Under the pieces are notes generated by a model. The model was not told the DNA's origin. It ran no database searches and saw only the letters and a program-made list of their open reading frames with translations. Made by a program: the position numbers and the translations under genes. DNA of 64,000 nucleotides from an uncultured Sutterella sp. GTDB taxonomy: Bacteria; Pseudomonadota; Gammaproteobacteria; Burkholderiales; Burkholderiaceae_F. Positions 1-8,178 of the stretch are shown here, piece after piece (the stretch's first letter is position 1; each line of letters opens with the position of its first letter). The stretch is from contig CABQGK010000001.1 of NCBI GenBank assembly GCA_902463725.1, positions 186,001-250,000 on the forward strand, read 5' to 3'.

Positions 1-626
1 GGGTTTCTAAGCAACATTCCGCGGCCGAGCGGGCTCCACGCTTGGACGGCGATATTGTGCGAGAAGCAGAAATTGACCGCTGCGTTCTGGGGGTAGCCAG
101 GGTGCAATTCGAGCTGATTGACCATGGGGGCGATACTGGCGCGCGCCATGAGCGGCACGAGATGGTGTGGCAAGAAGTTCGCAACACCAATGGCTCGTAT
201 ACGGCCTTCACGGTAGAGCTCTTCCATGGCGCGCCACGTCCCAACGTTTTGACTCTGCCAAATCATGGGTTCACCCTGCGCAGCAGGCCAATGAATGACG
301 AGCAAATCGAGGTAGGGCGTCTTTAAGAGTTCGAGCATTTCTAGCACCGCGGCACGCACGCCAAGTGGATGACGGTGCGTCACCCAGAGCTTACTCGAGA
401 GGAAGAACTCTTCACGGGGGATCATCGATTCACGGATCGCGCGACCGATGGCGGCAGCGTTGCCGTAGATCTGTGCCGTATCAAAGGAACGATAGCCAAG
501 TTGAATAGCTTGGGAGACCGCGCTCATCAGAGGAGTGTCGTTTGGCACTTGCCACGTACCGAAGGTCATGGGGCACATTTGTACGCCGTTGGCGAGCTCC
601 AGTTTGTCGTGGAATGATTGAAACAC
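1..626 (-). CDS. Aldo/keto reductase, C-terminus beyond the left edge
   Basis: NADPH-dependent aldo/keto reductase, probably cytosolic and acting on small aldehydes or ketones (2,5-diketogluconate reductase type). The frame is open from a GTG at 626 to the window edge, about 208 residues. Visible family signatures are GYRSFDTAQIYGN, with the catalytic Asp and Tyr, then the catalytic Lys in LSSKLW, the active-site His in LLVIHWP, and the strand motifs IRAIGVANF and NQLELHPGY. The GTG start is chosen because GGAG lies nine bases upstream and the family N-terminus (ANGVQMCPMTFGTWQ) follows directly. The substrate cannot be read from sequence. About 60 C-terminal residues should lie outside the window. 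Confidence 0.88.
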   Translation of the reverse strand, partial: MFQSFHDKLELANGVQMCPMTFGTWQVPNDTPLMSAVSQAIQLGYRSFDTAQIYGNAAAIGRAIRESMIPREEFFLSSKLWVTHRHPLGVRAAVLEMLELLKTPYLDLLVIHWPAAQGEPMIWQSQNVGTWRAMEELYREGRIRAIGVANFLPHHLVPLMARASIAPMVNQLELHPGYPQNAAVNFCFSHNIAVQAWSPLGRGMLLRN

Positions 627-1137
627 GGTATCGAACTCCTTTGCTTGTTCTGGGGCTAGGGACTGTTATCGACGGGGCTCGAGCCTTGTCGAGCCTGAGG
701 CTTGACATATGATAACGAAAAGAAGCTGCTCAAGTGTTGACTTGCATCCATTCTTAGACAGTCTTTACAGTAGGCGTTTTCCCTAGGCAATGCACGCTGT
801 GTTAACCTAAGAAATTCAGCTCAGCAGGAGCACGCTCAGTGAGCGCGACGCCGCTTGGCAGAGGCGTTTGCGGAAATTGCAAAAAAGGCTCATCCTCCAT
901 TACTATCGCATGTTTGCGCGTGTTTGCCCGCGTGGAAAGAATGCAATCGAGCTGATACACTATGGGGCGTACGGATGGCGCTCGTGCGCTGTACGCTGCG
1001 CGTCGGGGGGCTTCTTCTGTGAGGCCCTTTTCTTTTCCCGAAGTGCAAGTTGCGTAGCCTGCGTTCGCGCCATCAACACATCCGCCGTTATTCTCAGGGC
1101 GCCGCGCGCCCATTACTAATCTTCGACAAGTCCGATC
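627..1137. other. Intergenic region without a convincing gene
   Basis: About 510 bases between the divergent aldo/keto reductase and the next plus-strand gene. The only clear structure is a terminator-like hairpin at 1008-1036, listed separately. A possible promoter on the plus strand is TTGCAA near 876 followed after 18 bases by TACTAT, which would give a transcript of about 120 nt ending at the hairpin. Open frames here are short and lack ribosome-binding sites. Confidence 0.5.
1008..1036 (+). terminator. Intrinsic terminator-like hairpin in a 5' region
   Basis: GGGCTTC (1008-1014) pairs with GAGGCCC (1021-1027) with one G-T pair, followed by a T-rich run at 1028-1036. It lies 100 bases upstream of the 455-residue membrane protein, so it either ends a short upstream RNA or acts as an attenuator. 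Confidence 0.6.
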
Positions 1138-2505
1138 ATGCAAGAAGAGCTCTTCACTTGGGTCTTGATTTTCGCGTGTTTGCTTTGCCTGAGCGCTGGT
1201 ATCGGCTGGCAGGTATACCGCCGCTATGCTGCGAATCAGCGACCCAAGGTGCGGCGCCGGGTTGATCGCGTTGCTCGCAGAGCAGAGTCGCTCGGCGCGG
1301 CTCGCGTAACGTCTCAGGCAGAAAGTGCGCCTGAAGAGCCGCCCGTGCGTCAGGGCGTATCTCGGCCCGTGATGCTTGCCGTTACGCAACTCTCGCAACA
1401 CCCTGAAGTGGCCGATCTCTACATTCAACGTGCCCTAGAAGTTGATGAGCCCTTTTATCGGGATATCCCCATTTCTGCCAAAGAGCTCGAGCCGCTGGCG
1501 CCGCTTTTTGCACGCAATGTTGCGCTTGCCCGCGTCCCGGGCGACGGGCTTTCGCGCTACGTATACGCGATCAATTTCTCGCGCATGATTCAAGAGGCGT
1601 ATTTCGAAGGCTTTATGGCGCATCCGAACGCCACAGCGGCAGATCTCTCCATCATCGCGCTTGATGAACGTGTACAGCCCTTGGGCGAGCCGATGCCCGT
1701 GGAGGACTATGGCTTTGGGAGTGAGTCGCACGTGCAGCAGCTCTGGCTCATGTGTAACCCCGTGGATAAAAAGCACGAGCTCGATGAGTTGCTTGAAGAA
1801 GAACTCTCGCTTGTGCGCGATCTGATGCCACGCGCCAAATTACTGGTTGCCGCGGTACAAGGCGTTGCCTGGACGTCGCACTGGGATGAGCTCTTTGACT
1901 TGGTGCGCGATGTGCGCCGTGTGGGGGCGCAGCCCGGTAAAGCTCAAGAGCGCTGTGAGCGCATTGATAAGCTTGCGGCCAAGCTCTACGCCATCAATGC
2001 GCGCATTGATGCCACAGTGGCCACGATGGTCAAGAACATTCGTACGCCGAGCGAAGCGGATATGGCGCTGACCAATGCCGTGGCCTATAACGTTGAGCGT
2101 GAACTTTCGGTGCTCTTTTTGCGAGTGCTCGCACTCATTCGCGTTATGAGTGGTGATACGTATTTGCATGGGATTCATTGCTCGAGCAATATCGCTCGTA
2201 ACGTGGCGCTCTTTCCTGACTTTAAAGCGCTCTTGGCGCGCGCTCGTGAGATCGCTTTTGATGCCGCTGAAAACCATGGCCGCGGCTTGAGTGAAGAGGT
2301 CATGGCAATGGTGGGGCAGCTTAAGCGCGATGCGGAGACGCTTGAAGCTGAGCATGATAAGGCTGTAGCGGTGTTGAAAGCCGATATGGCGCGTGTGCAG
2401 GCAAGCGTTGACCAGTTCTTGATTTTGCAAGGTCGTCCCCGCCGATTTGCGGTGCGACTCAATGCCGACAACAGCATTGCGGCGCTTATGATTCTTGAGC
2501 ACTAA
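1138..2505 (+). CDS. Hypothetical membrane-anchored protein, 455 aa
   Basis: I do not recognise the family. The protein has one N-terminal membrane segment (about residues 6-26, FTWVLIFACLLCLSAGIGW) followed by a basic stretch, which suggests that the long soluble part faces the cytoplasm. The rest is mainly helical with several acidic patches; residues 405-440 look like a coiled coil. No catalytic motif is visible. It is followed after four bases by the MazG-like gene, so the two are very probably co-transcribed. Start ATG at 1138; no strong ribosome-binding site is seen. Confidence 0.8.
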   Translation: MQEELFTWVLIFACLLCLSAGIGWQVYRRYAANQRPKVRRRVDRVARRAESLGAARVTSQAESAPEEPPVRQGVSRPVMLAVTQLSQHPEVADLYIQRALEVDEPFYRDIPISAKELEPLAPLFARNVALARVPGDGLSRYVYAINFSRMIQEAYFEGFMAHPNATAADLSIIALDERVQPLGEPMPVEDYGFGSESHVQQLWLMCNPVDKKHELDELLEEELSLVRDLMPRAKLLVAAVQGVAWTSHWDELFDLVRDVRRVGAQPGKAQERCERIDKLAAKLYAINARIDATVATMVKNIRTPSEADMALTNAVAYNVERELSVLFLRVLALIRVMSGDTYLHGIHCSSNIARNVALFPDFKALLARAREIAFDAAENHGRGLSEEVMAMVGQLKRDAETLEAEHDKAVAVLKADMARVQASVDQFLILQGRPRRFAVRLNADNSIAALMILEH

Positions 2506-2509
2506 GCGC

Positions 2510-3286
2510 ATGAGTGAAGATTTTTACAGCGATGCGCATGACGACAATGCGCTCGAGGCGGACACCGTTCGCGAGATTCTTGCTTTTCGCGATGATCGCG
2601 CTTGGCGTGCGTTTCATAACCTCAAGGATTTAGCACTCTCGCTCACGCTCGAGAGCGCTGAGCTCTTGGAGTGCTTTCAGTGGACGGCGGAGCAGACGGA
2701 CCGTCCGAGCGAGCGTGAGCATATGGCTGAAGAGCTCGCCGATGTGCTGATCTACGCGGTGCTTTTTGCCGATCGTGCGGGCTTCAATTTGAACGAGATT
2801 GTGCGCGATAAGCTCAAGAAAAATTTGCGCAAATATCCGCGTCCAGCTTCGCTCGGGAACGCGCGAGAGGCGGCGCCGCACACTACTCAGGCGAGCGACG
2901 CAAGCGCGGTCGCGACTGTTGCGCAACGCCCAGTGCGACGCATCCCGCGCTCGTTACTCGCCGTTTATCTCTCACACGTTCGCGCGCAGCCGATTGGCGT
3001 CTGGAGCGCCGATGCCGAGGGGCGCGTTACGTATGTGCGCTACAGCGCTGAGACACTGGCCTTCTGGCGCGCGCTTGAAGGAATTGATTGTGCAGCCGAT
3101 GAAACGCCCGAGCGCGTCAATGTGCTCTTTTCTGAGCTGATTGAGGCGCTTGATATTGCTACGCTTGAACAGCGCCTAGCTCGACTGCTGCGGCTTGAAC
3201 GTATGCGCGATGGACTCTTTTTAGAAGCGCAGAGCCGAGGGGTGCTCGAGCGCTGGCTCAGCGCGCTACTTGCCACCGAGCCTTGA
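2510..3286 (+). CDS. MazG-like nucleotide pyrophosphohydrolase with an extra C-terminal domain
   Basis: The N-terminal 110 residues belong to the all-alpha NTP pyrophosphohydrolase family (MazG/dCTPase-like), which hydrolyses (d)NTPs to NMP and pyrophosphate and cleans the nucleotide pool. The magnesium-binding pattern is visible: ESAELLE on one helix and EELADVL with Asp on the next. A low-complexity linker (residues about 112-140) leads to a C-terminal segment of about 115 residues that I do not recognise, whereas typical family members stop near 110. The ATG at 2510 is preferred over an in-frame TTG at 2495 because it lies just after the stop of the upstream gene, to which it is probably translationally coupled. 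Confidence 0.75.
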   Translation: MSEDFYSDAHDDNALEADTVREILAFRDDRAWRAFHNLKDLALSLTLESAELLECFQWTAEQTDRPSEREHMAEELADVLIYAVLFADRAGFNLNEIVRDKLKKNLRKYPRPASLGNAREAAPHTTQASDASAVATVAQRPVRRIPRSLLAVYLSHVRAQPIGVWSADAEGRVTYVRYSAETLAFWRALEGIDCAADETPERVNVLFSELIEALDIATLEQRLARLLRLERMRDGLFLEAQSRGVLERWLSALLATEP

Positions 3287-3293
3287 GCGCGCA

Positions 3294-3896
3294 CTACTTT
3301 CTCATTACCCACTTGGCGAGCACAAAAATGCCGATCGGCACCAGTAATCCTGGCATCGGCAGGAGTTCTCGCAGGCTAAAGCCTGATTTCAGCAGATCGA
3401 TCGAGAGGATGAGTCCAGCGAGCAAAGCGCCGATGCCGAAAAAGAGCGAGGCAGGGCCTTGGGCAGCATCGCTGCGCTCAGCGCGGGCTCGGGCTGCAGC
3501 ACGCCGTGCGGCGTTGCCTGTGGGGGTGGCTGTTGCCTCGCTAGGCGTGCTCGCGGAAGCTGGATCACTAGGGAGCCGTTGCCACCCGCCGTTACTCGTG
3601 TGTGCAGAGGGCTTTGTGTCGGATTTTTTCCCCCAGCCAAACTGACTGAGTACGCTCTCAACGCTCGATTTAGCCTGTGGCGCGCGGGCGACACTCGTCT
3701 CAAAGCTCTGCGGTACGCTTGCTTCTTCAAAGGGCGCGGTGGCGCGGCGTTGAGGGCGGCGCAACCAGCCCCCAGTGCTCGCCTCTAGCGTCTCCTCAAC
3801 CGTTCCGAGACCGCGAGCCTGTAGGCGCGCTAGCGTTTCTGCCTCGATGCTGTTGAGATATCGCTCGAAATCACCGTTTTTCGGCTCCAAGTACAT
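3294..3896 (-). CDS. Hypothetical protein with two C-terminal membrane segments
   Basis: A 200-residue protein of unknown function. The N-terminal 40 residues are charged and helical (FERYLNSIEAETLARLQARG), the centre is low complexity and rich in Ala, Ser, Pro and Arg, and the C-terminus has two hydrophobic segments (about 150-167 and 178-195) ending in a basic tail. It converges on the MazG-like gene with only seven bases between the stops. I see no motif that indicates a role. Confidence 0.7.
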   Translation of the reverse strand: MYLEPKNGDFERYLNSIEAETLARLQARGLGTVEETLEASTGGWLRRPQRRATAPFEEASVPQSFETSVARAPQAKSSVESVLSQFGWGKKSDTKPSAHTSNGGWQRLPSDPASASTPSEATATPTGNAARRAAARARAERSDAAQGPASLFFGIGALLAGLILSIDLLKSGFSLRELLPMPGLLVPIGIFVLAKWVMRK

Positions 3897-4098
3897 GACG
3901 CTCTCCGCCTCTATGCTGGGTTGATCGTGATCGCACCGAGCGCTAGTTGCTACGCCCGGCGCGCGTGGTTCTTTTTCATTTTAGCCGCAAAGAACGCTTA
4001 GGCCAAAGCGTGGATGCGCCTTAGTGTCAATGCTGAGCGCACTGCTCGCGCCAAGCCCAGGATCAAGCCCGGTGCTTAGGTTCTGGCTAAGCGCCGAT

Positions 4099-6690
4099 TC
4101 AGTGCTCGGCGCGTAGCGCTACTGGCGTGGCGTTCAAGGGCGCTTCGGGCTCGCTTGCCGCGAGTTTGCTCGCTTCTGCCGCCATGGCATCGAGCTGCGG
4201 TTTGGCTCGTAAGAGCCGCATTCCGTTTGCCACCACAATCAAGCAAGTTCCCGTATCCGCAAAGACCGCCATCCACATGGTGGCAAGCCCAGCAAACGTG
4301 AGCAGCATAAAGATGAGTTTGATGCTGATCGCAAACACGATATTCTGTAGTAGCACTTTGTGCGCGAGCTCAGAGAGGCGCACTAGCGTGGCAATGGAGC
4401 CAATGTTGTCGTCCATGACGGCGACGTGTGCAGCCTCAATGGCGCTATCCGTGCCTCGAATCCCCATCGCAATACCGATATCGGCGCGCGCAAGCGCAGG
4501 CGCGTCGTTAATGCCATCGCCCACCATGGCGGTGACGCCTTCCGTTTCAAGTGCTTCGATGGCTTTGAGCTTGTCTTCTGGGAGCAGATTAGCTCGCACG
4601 TCGCTAATACCGGCCTGAGCAGCAAGCCGCTCGGCAGCCTCACGGTTGTCGCCCGTGAGGAGCACGGGGCGAATGCCCACGCTTTTAAGTTGACGGATAT
4701 GTTCGGCAACGCCCGCTTTCATTGCATCAGCAAAGGCCATGATCAGTTGCGCGCCAAAAATATCGGTGAGCACCACGCTCGACATGCCTTGTGAACTAAA
4801 GCGCTTTGCTGCCGCGATCACGGATTCGTCGCCCGTTGCCTCGGGTTTGAGCAGCGAATACGTTGCTGCGCGGATGACGCCGCGCACCCCTCGGCCTGGG
4901 AGCGCGGTAAAGTTGCTCACCGCACTGCGCGTAATGCCGCGCGCGTTTGCATGCCGCACAATGGCTTCCGAGAGCGGGTGTTTATTCATTGCCGCAAGCG
5001 AAGCGGCCATGGCGAGCGCGCGATCAACATCGGCATTTTCAAGCGCTTCTGCATGCTCTAGGCGCGGCTCACCCCGCGTGAGCGTGCCCGTTTTATCGAG
5101 CGCGACGCACTTGAGGTGTCGCGCTTGCTCTAGGTAAAGCCCCCCCTTAATCAGTAGCCCACAGCGCGTGGCGGTTCCAAGCGCCGAGACAATCGTCACC
5201 GGTGTCGAGATGACGAGCGCGCAGGGGCAGGCAATCACCAGTAAGCAGAGCGCTTTATAGAGCCAGCTCATGGGGCTTCCCCAGTAGAGCGGGGGGATGA
5301 TGGCTACGCCAAGCGCGATGATGAAGACCAGCGGCGTATAGATCGCTGCAAACCGATCGACAAAGCGCTGCACAGGGGACTTGGCGGCTTGGGCATTTTC
5401 GACGGCATCGATAATGCGTGCGGTGAGAGAGTCGGCCTCTGCAGCGGTTACACGAACGTCGACCGTGCTCGTGAGATTGACCGTCCCGCCCCAAACGGCA
5501 TCCCCCACGGTGCGATCAACAGGCAGGCTTTCGCCAGTGACGTTCGATTGATCAACAGAGGTGCTCCCTACGAGCACTCGCCCGTCGAGCGGGAAGCGCT
5601 CGCCCGGCGCTACACGAATGACTGCGCCAGGGGCCACCTCTGCCACGGGTACGCGCTCGGTGCCCGTGCGTGTCACCAGCGCGACGTGCGCGGGGGTAGC
5701 GGCCATGAGCTCTCGGATGGAGCGCCGCGCTTTGGTCATGCAGAGGTCTTCAATTGTCTCGGAAATCTCAAAGAGCACCATCACCATCGCGGCTTCGGGC
5801 CATGCGCCAATGAGCACAGCCCCGATGACGGCCACGGCCATGAGCGTGGTCATATTGAATTCGAAGCGCTTGAGCGCAGCGAGCCCCGCTTTGAGCGTTG
5901 TGAGCCCCGCGGTGAGAATAGCGATGACAGCAAAAAGCAGCGATAGCCAGTCGATGAGCGCATGTGCAATACCAAAGGGGCTAAGGCCAGCCAAATGCAC
6001 GAGTTCAAGCACCTCAGAGAGCGCGGCAAAGATAAACGCCGCGCCAAAGCGCCAATAGGGCACTTTCACGCGCTCAATAGCGTTTGTGCGGCGCGTCAGC
6101 ACGCGAGCACTGTAGCCCGCGGCTTTAATCGCTTCAATGACCGCATCACGTCGCGCAGCATCCCCTTCAAAGTGGGCTGTACGGCTCATCACATTGAGTT
6201 GCACCCCGCTGATGCCGCGCTTTTGTAGCTCGCGGGCAATGTCTTGCTCTTCGACGGGGCAGTCCATTTCTGGAATGGCGATTGTGTGTCGCGTGCTTGC
6301 TTGGAGGGCTTCGGCCTTTGCTGTATAGCCCGCGGTGGCAATGGTTTCAATGATGAGCGCTTCGAGCGTTGCGTCGCCCAAAAATCGTGCGCTACGCGTC
6401 AGTACATTGAGCGTAACGCCCGAGATGCCGCGCGCGGCGAGCGCTTCACGGATATCGTGCTCTTCGACGGAGCAATCCATTTGTTCAATGCGTAGCGTGT
6501 GCTCGGTGACTGCCACGGGGACAACGGGCAGACCTCGCTCTTTGAGGAGCGCTTCAAACGTCTCTGCCCCTTGTGCGGGCACGAAAACGAGTTCTCCCCC
6601 AGGGTTGAATGTGGCGTTCTCAGGGTGCTGTGCGCTACTAAGCTCAGCAATGACATCGCTCGGAAGTCGATAGGCTCTTATGTCAGACAT
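4099..6690 (-). CDS. zntA: Zn/Cd/Pb-translocating P-type ATPase
   Basis: Inner-membrane P1B-type ATPase that exports divalent soft metals. Two metal-binding domains sit in the N-terminus, each with the zinc-type motif MDCxVEE (residues 71-77 and 142-148). Then come the membrane core, the TGES actuator loop (about 385-388), the transmembrane metal site CPC (488-490), the phosphorylation motif DKTGTLT (from 532) and the hinge motif GDGINDAP. CPC with MDCxxEE motifs points to the zinc/cadmium/lead group rather than copper. At 863 residues it is longer than E. coli ZntA because of the doubled metal-binding domain and an extra first 60 residues. It diverges from a MerR-type regulator across a MerR promoter at 6778-6808. 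Confidence 0.93.
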   Translation of the reverse strand: MSDIRAYRLPSDVIAELSSAQHPENATFNPGGELVFVPAQGAETFEALLKERGLPVVPVAVTEHTLRIEQMDCSVEEHDIREALAARGISGVTLNVLTRSARFLGDATLEALIIETIATAGYTAKAEALQASTRHTIAIPEMDCPVEEQDIARELQKRGISGVQLNVMSRTAHFEGDAARRDAVIEAIKAAGYSARVLTRRTNAIERVKVPYWRFGAAFIFAALSEVLELVHLAGLSPFGIAHALIDWLSLLFAVIAILTAGLTTLKAGLAALKRFEFNMTTLMAVAVIGAVLIGAWPEAAMVMVLFEISETIEDLCMTKARRSIRELMAATPAHVALVTRTGTERVPVAEVAPGAVIRVAPGERFPLDGRVLVGSTSVDQSNVTGESLPVDRTVGDAVWGGTVNLTSTVDVRVTAAEADSLTARIIDAVENAQAAKSPVQRFVDRFAAIYTPLVFIIALGVAIIPPLYWGSPMSWLYKALCLLVIACPCALVISTPVTIVSALGTATRCGLLIKGGLYLEQARHLKCVALDKTGTLTRGEPRLEHAEALENADVDRALAMAASLAAMNKHPLSEAIVRHANARGITRSAVSNFTALPGRGVRGVIRAATYSLLKPEATGDESVIAAAKRFSSQGMSSVVLTDIFGAQLIMAFADAMKAGVAEHIRQLKSVGIRPVLLTGDNREAAERLAAQAGISDVRANLLPEDKLKAIEALETEGVTAMVGDGINDAPALARADIGIAMGIRGTDSAIEAAHVAVMDDNIGSIATLVRLSELAHKVLLQNIVFAISIKLIFMLLTFAGLATMWMAVFADTGTCLIVVANGMRLLRAKPQLDAMAAEASKLAASEPEAPLNATPVALRAEH

Positions 6691-6777
6691 GAATTGTGTT
6701 GGCTTTTAAGCGTGGAGTGACGACGTAAGATCGTCGCTGACCATCAGTATTACATACCCAACTGGGTTTCTGAACGT

Positions 6778-6808
6778 ATTACACACCTTGTAGTGGCTAC
6801 AAGGTCAA
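6778..6808 (-). promoter_or_regulatory. MerR-type promoter/operator of zntA
   Basis: On the minus strand a -35 element TTGACC (6808-6803) and a -10 element TGTAAT (6783-6778) are separated by 19 bases instead of 17, the overlong spacer that MerR-family activators correct by twisting DNA. The spacer is filled by a perfect inverted repeat at 6785-6805 with nine-base arms ACCTTGTAG and CTACAAGGT around three bases. It drives the ATPase gene and is expected to bind the divergent regulator. Confidence 0.92.
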
Positions 6809-6919
6809 GTGGAAAATCGGTAAAATGTGAGCGCATGCAAAGTCCCTTAGCGCACTTGCGCTCAACCGAGGGGCTTTGTGGGAGGTTTTTCGATCAGCAT
6901 GGCTAGGGAGACGAACGGC

Positions 6920-7339
6920 ATGAAGATTGGTGAGCTCGCGCGACTGACGGGGCAGACCGCGGAGACCATCCGCTACTATGAGCGCATTGGTCTTATTTCC
7001 GCGGCCTCGCGCTTGAGCAACAACTACCGAGAGTACACGGGTGCGCATGTCAAGGAGCTTGACTTCATTCGGCGCTGCCGTACGCTCGGTATTGGGCTTG
7101 AGGAGATTCGTCTTTTGCTTGTGAGCGTCACGGAGCCCTCGGCGGCCACGGCCAATGAAGCCCATCGTTTGATTTCGAGTCATCTTGAGCGCGTGCGCGA
7201 GCAGATTCGTGAGCTCACGATACTGCGCAAAAACCTCATGGATCTTGCTGCCCTCTGTCACGGCGCGCATCACGATGGTGAGCACTGCCAGCTCATCGAT
7301 GCGCTCTCAGGCGATGGGCACCCGCACGAAGACGCTTAA
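6920..7339 (+). CDS. MerR-family metal-responsive regulator (ZntR/CadR-like)
   Basis: DNA-binding activator of the divergent metal ATPase. It opens with the MerR helix-turn-helix (KIGELARLTGQTAETIRYYE, residues 2-21), followed by the long dimer helix. The metal loop near the C-terminus has Cys113, His118 and Cys123, the same spacing as the ZntR ligands Cys114, His119 and Cys124. The ligand that ZntR takes from the partner subunit (Cys79) is missing; Ala78 stands there. Start ATG at 6920 gives the standard family N-terminus; an in-frame ATG at 6899 would add seven residues. The tail is His-rich (GDGHPHEDA). Confidence 0.88.
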   Translation: MKIGELARLTGQTAETIRYYERIGLISAASRLSNNYREYTGAHVKELDFIRRCRTLGIGLEEIRLLLVSVTEPSAATANEAHRLISSHLERVREQIRELTILRKNLMDLAALCHGAHHDGEHCQLIDALSGDGHPHEDA

Positions 7340-7358
7340 CAAAAAGGATTGTCCCCCG

Positions 7359-7925
7359 ATGGTTCATTTTTCTTGGTTTCAGCTCGGCGCCTTTTTGGCG
7401 GTGGGCATTCTGGCACTTTTATTGATTGTGTGGGCCGTAAGCCGCGTGGCGGCTGTGGTGCCCAGTGCGCTAGAGAAGCGCGGCTACCCGAGTGGGGTGG
7501 GGGGCCTTCTCTTACTTGTGGTGGTGTTCATGTGGTTGATGGCGGTCTCACCCCTCTTTCGTCTTGGGCGTGAGGGTGCCGAAGCTGTGCGCGTGGCGTT
7601 CATGGACTCGGCCTATACCTGGGCGGCGCTCTCGACGCTCATTCCTGATTTGGTGAGTGCACTCCTTTTGACGATTGCTGCTTTTATGCTCACGGCTGGA
7701 CGTAGTCCCCGTGCGCTCTATGGTGCGGTGCTACTTGGCTGGTTGGGTGGGCCGTGCGGCGCCTTTTTGCGTTCGTACTTTCTCAATATTTCGCTCACGA
7801 TCACTGGCGAACCCAGTGCCCTGGTCGTCGCGATGTTCGTAGCGAGCCTCTATCTGTTATTTTCTGCTCGCTCGCAGCTCACCTACGCTCTGCCCGCAGC
7901 CTATCAACTGCCTGAGCGCGGTTAA
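7359..7925 (+). CDS. Hypothetical multi-pass membrane protein
   Basis: A 188-residue, very hydrophobic protein with about five membrane segments (near residues 7-28, 48-66, 87-107, 118-137 and 147-168). I do not recognise the family and see no transport motif. It lies 19 bases downstream of the metal regulator on the same strand, so it may be part of the same transcript and could relate to metal stress, but that is inference from position only. Start ATG 7359, with AGGATT about 10 bases upstream as a plausible ribosome-binding site. Confidence 0.75.
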   Translation: MVHFSWFQLGAFLAVGILALLLIVWAVSRVAAVVPSALEKRGYPSGVGGLLLLVVVFMWLMAVSPLFRLGREGAEAVRVAFMDSAYTWAALSTLIPDLVSALLLTIAAFMLTAGRSPRALYGAVLLGWLGGPCGAFLRSYFLNISLTITGEPSALVVAMFVASLYLLFSARSQLTYALPAAYQLPERG

Positions 7926-7940
7926 GCGCTGGTGTTGTCT

Positions 7941-7968
7941 GAGCGCTCTGCGCCCACACGGAGCGCTC
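7941..7968. other. Inverted repeat downstream of the membrane-protein gene
   Basis: Two copies of GAGCGCTC, itself palindromic, at 7941-7948 and 7961-7968 can form an eight-pair stem just after the stop at 7925. No T-run follows, so it is more likely an mRNA 3'-end structure than a full terminator. Confidence 0.4.
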
Positions 7969-8120
7969 GGCTCGCGCGACTTGCTTGATCTTGATCGAAG
8001 AGCGCGCGGATTTAGCGCTTTGAGCGTGCCCCTTTGCGCTATCAAAAGGTCTATGATCAGGGAAAAATAGCGCGAGGCGCCATAAGGCCCCCCGCCCGCC
8101 AACCTAACCCATCCTTTTTG

Positions 8121-8177
8121 AGGAGGTGAACCGTGCAATCGAAGGCGCGTCTTTCGCTCGATGCACGGTTTTTTTGA
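8121..8177 (+). promoter_or_regulatory. Putative attenuator of the exporter gene
   Basis: A strong hairpin spans about 8131-8168: arm ACCGTGCAATCGA pairs with TCGATGCACGGT with one bulged A, and seven T follow at 8168-8174. This is an intrinsic terminator placed a few bases before the exporter start at 8179. The only good ribosome-binding site in the region, AGGAGGTGA at 8121-8129, sits before a small reading frame that covers the whole hairpin. Translation of that frame should open the hairpin; no translation should let it terminate. This control model is inference. Confidence 0.65.
8133..8177 (+). CDS. Putative 14-residue leader peptide MQSKARLSLDARFF
   Basis: GTG at 8133 lies six bases after the consensus ribosome-binding site AGGAGG. 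The frame reads 14 codons and ends with two Phe codons and TGA at 8175-8177, one base before the exporter ATG at 8179. The reading frame differs from that of the exporter, so it is not an N-terminal extension. The spacing suggests translational coupling. The Phe codons coincide with the T-run of the terminator, so they may be there for that reason and not as amino acid sensors. Confidence 0.55.
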   Translation: MQSKARLSLDARFF

Positions 8178-8178
8178 C

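Noticed and set aside
802..1428. 208-codon minus-strand frame
   Set aside because: It overlaps the start of the 455-residue gene antisense, has no family features and is explained by the GC-biased codon use of the opposite strand.
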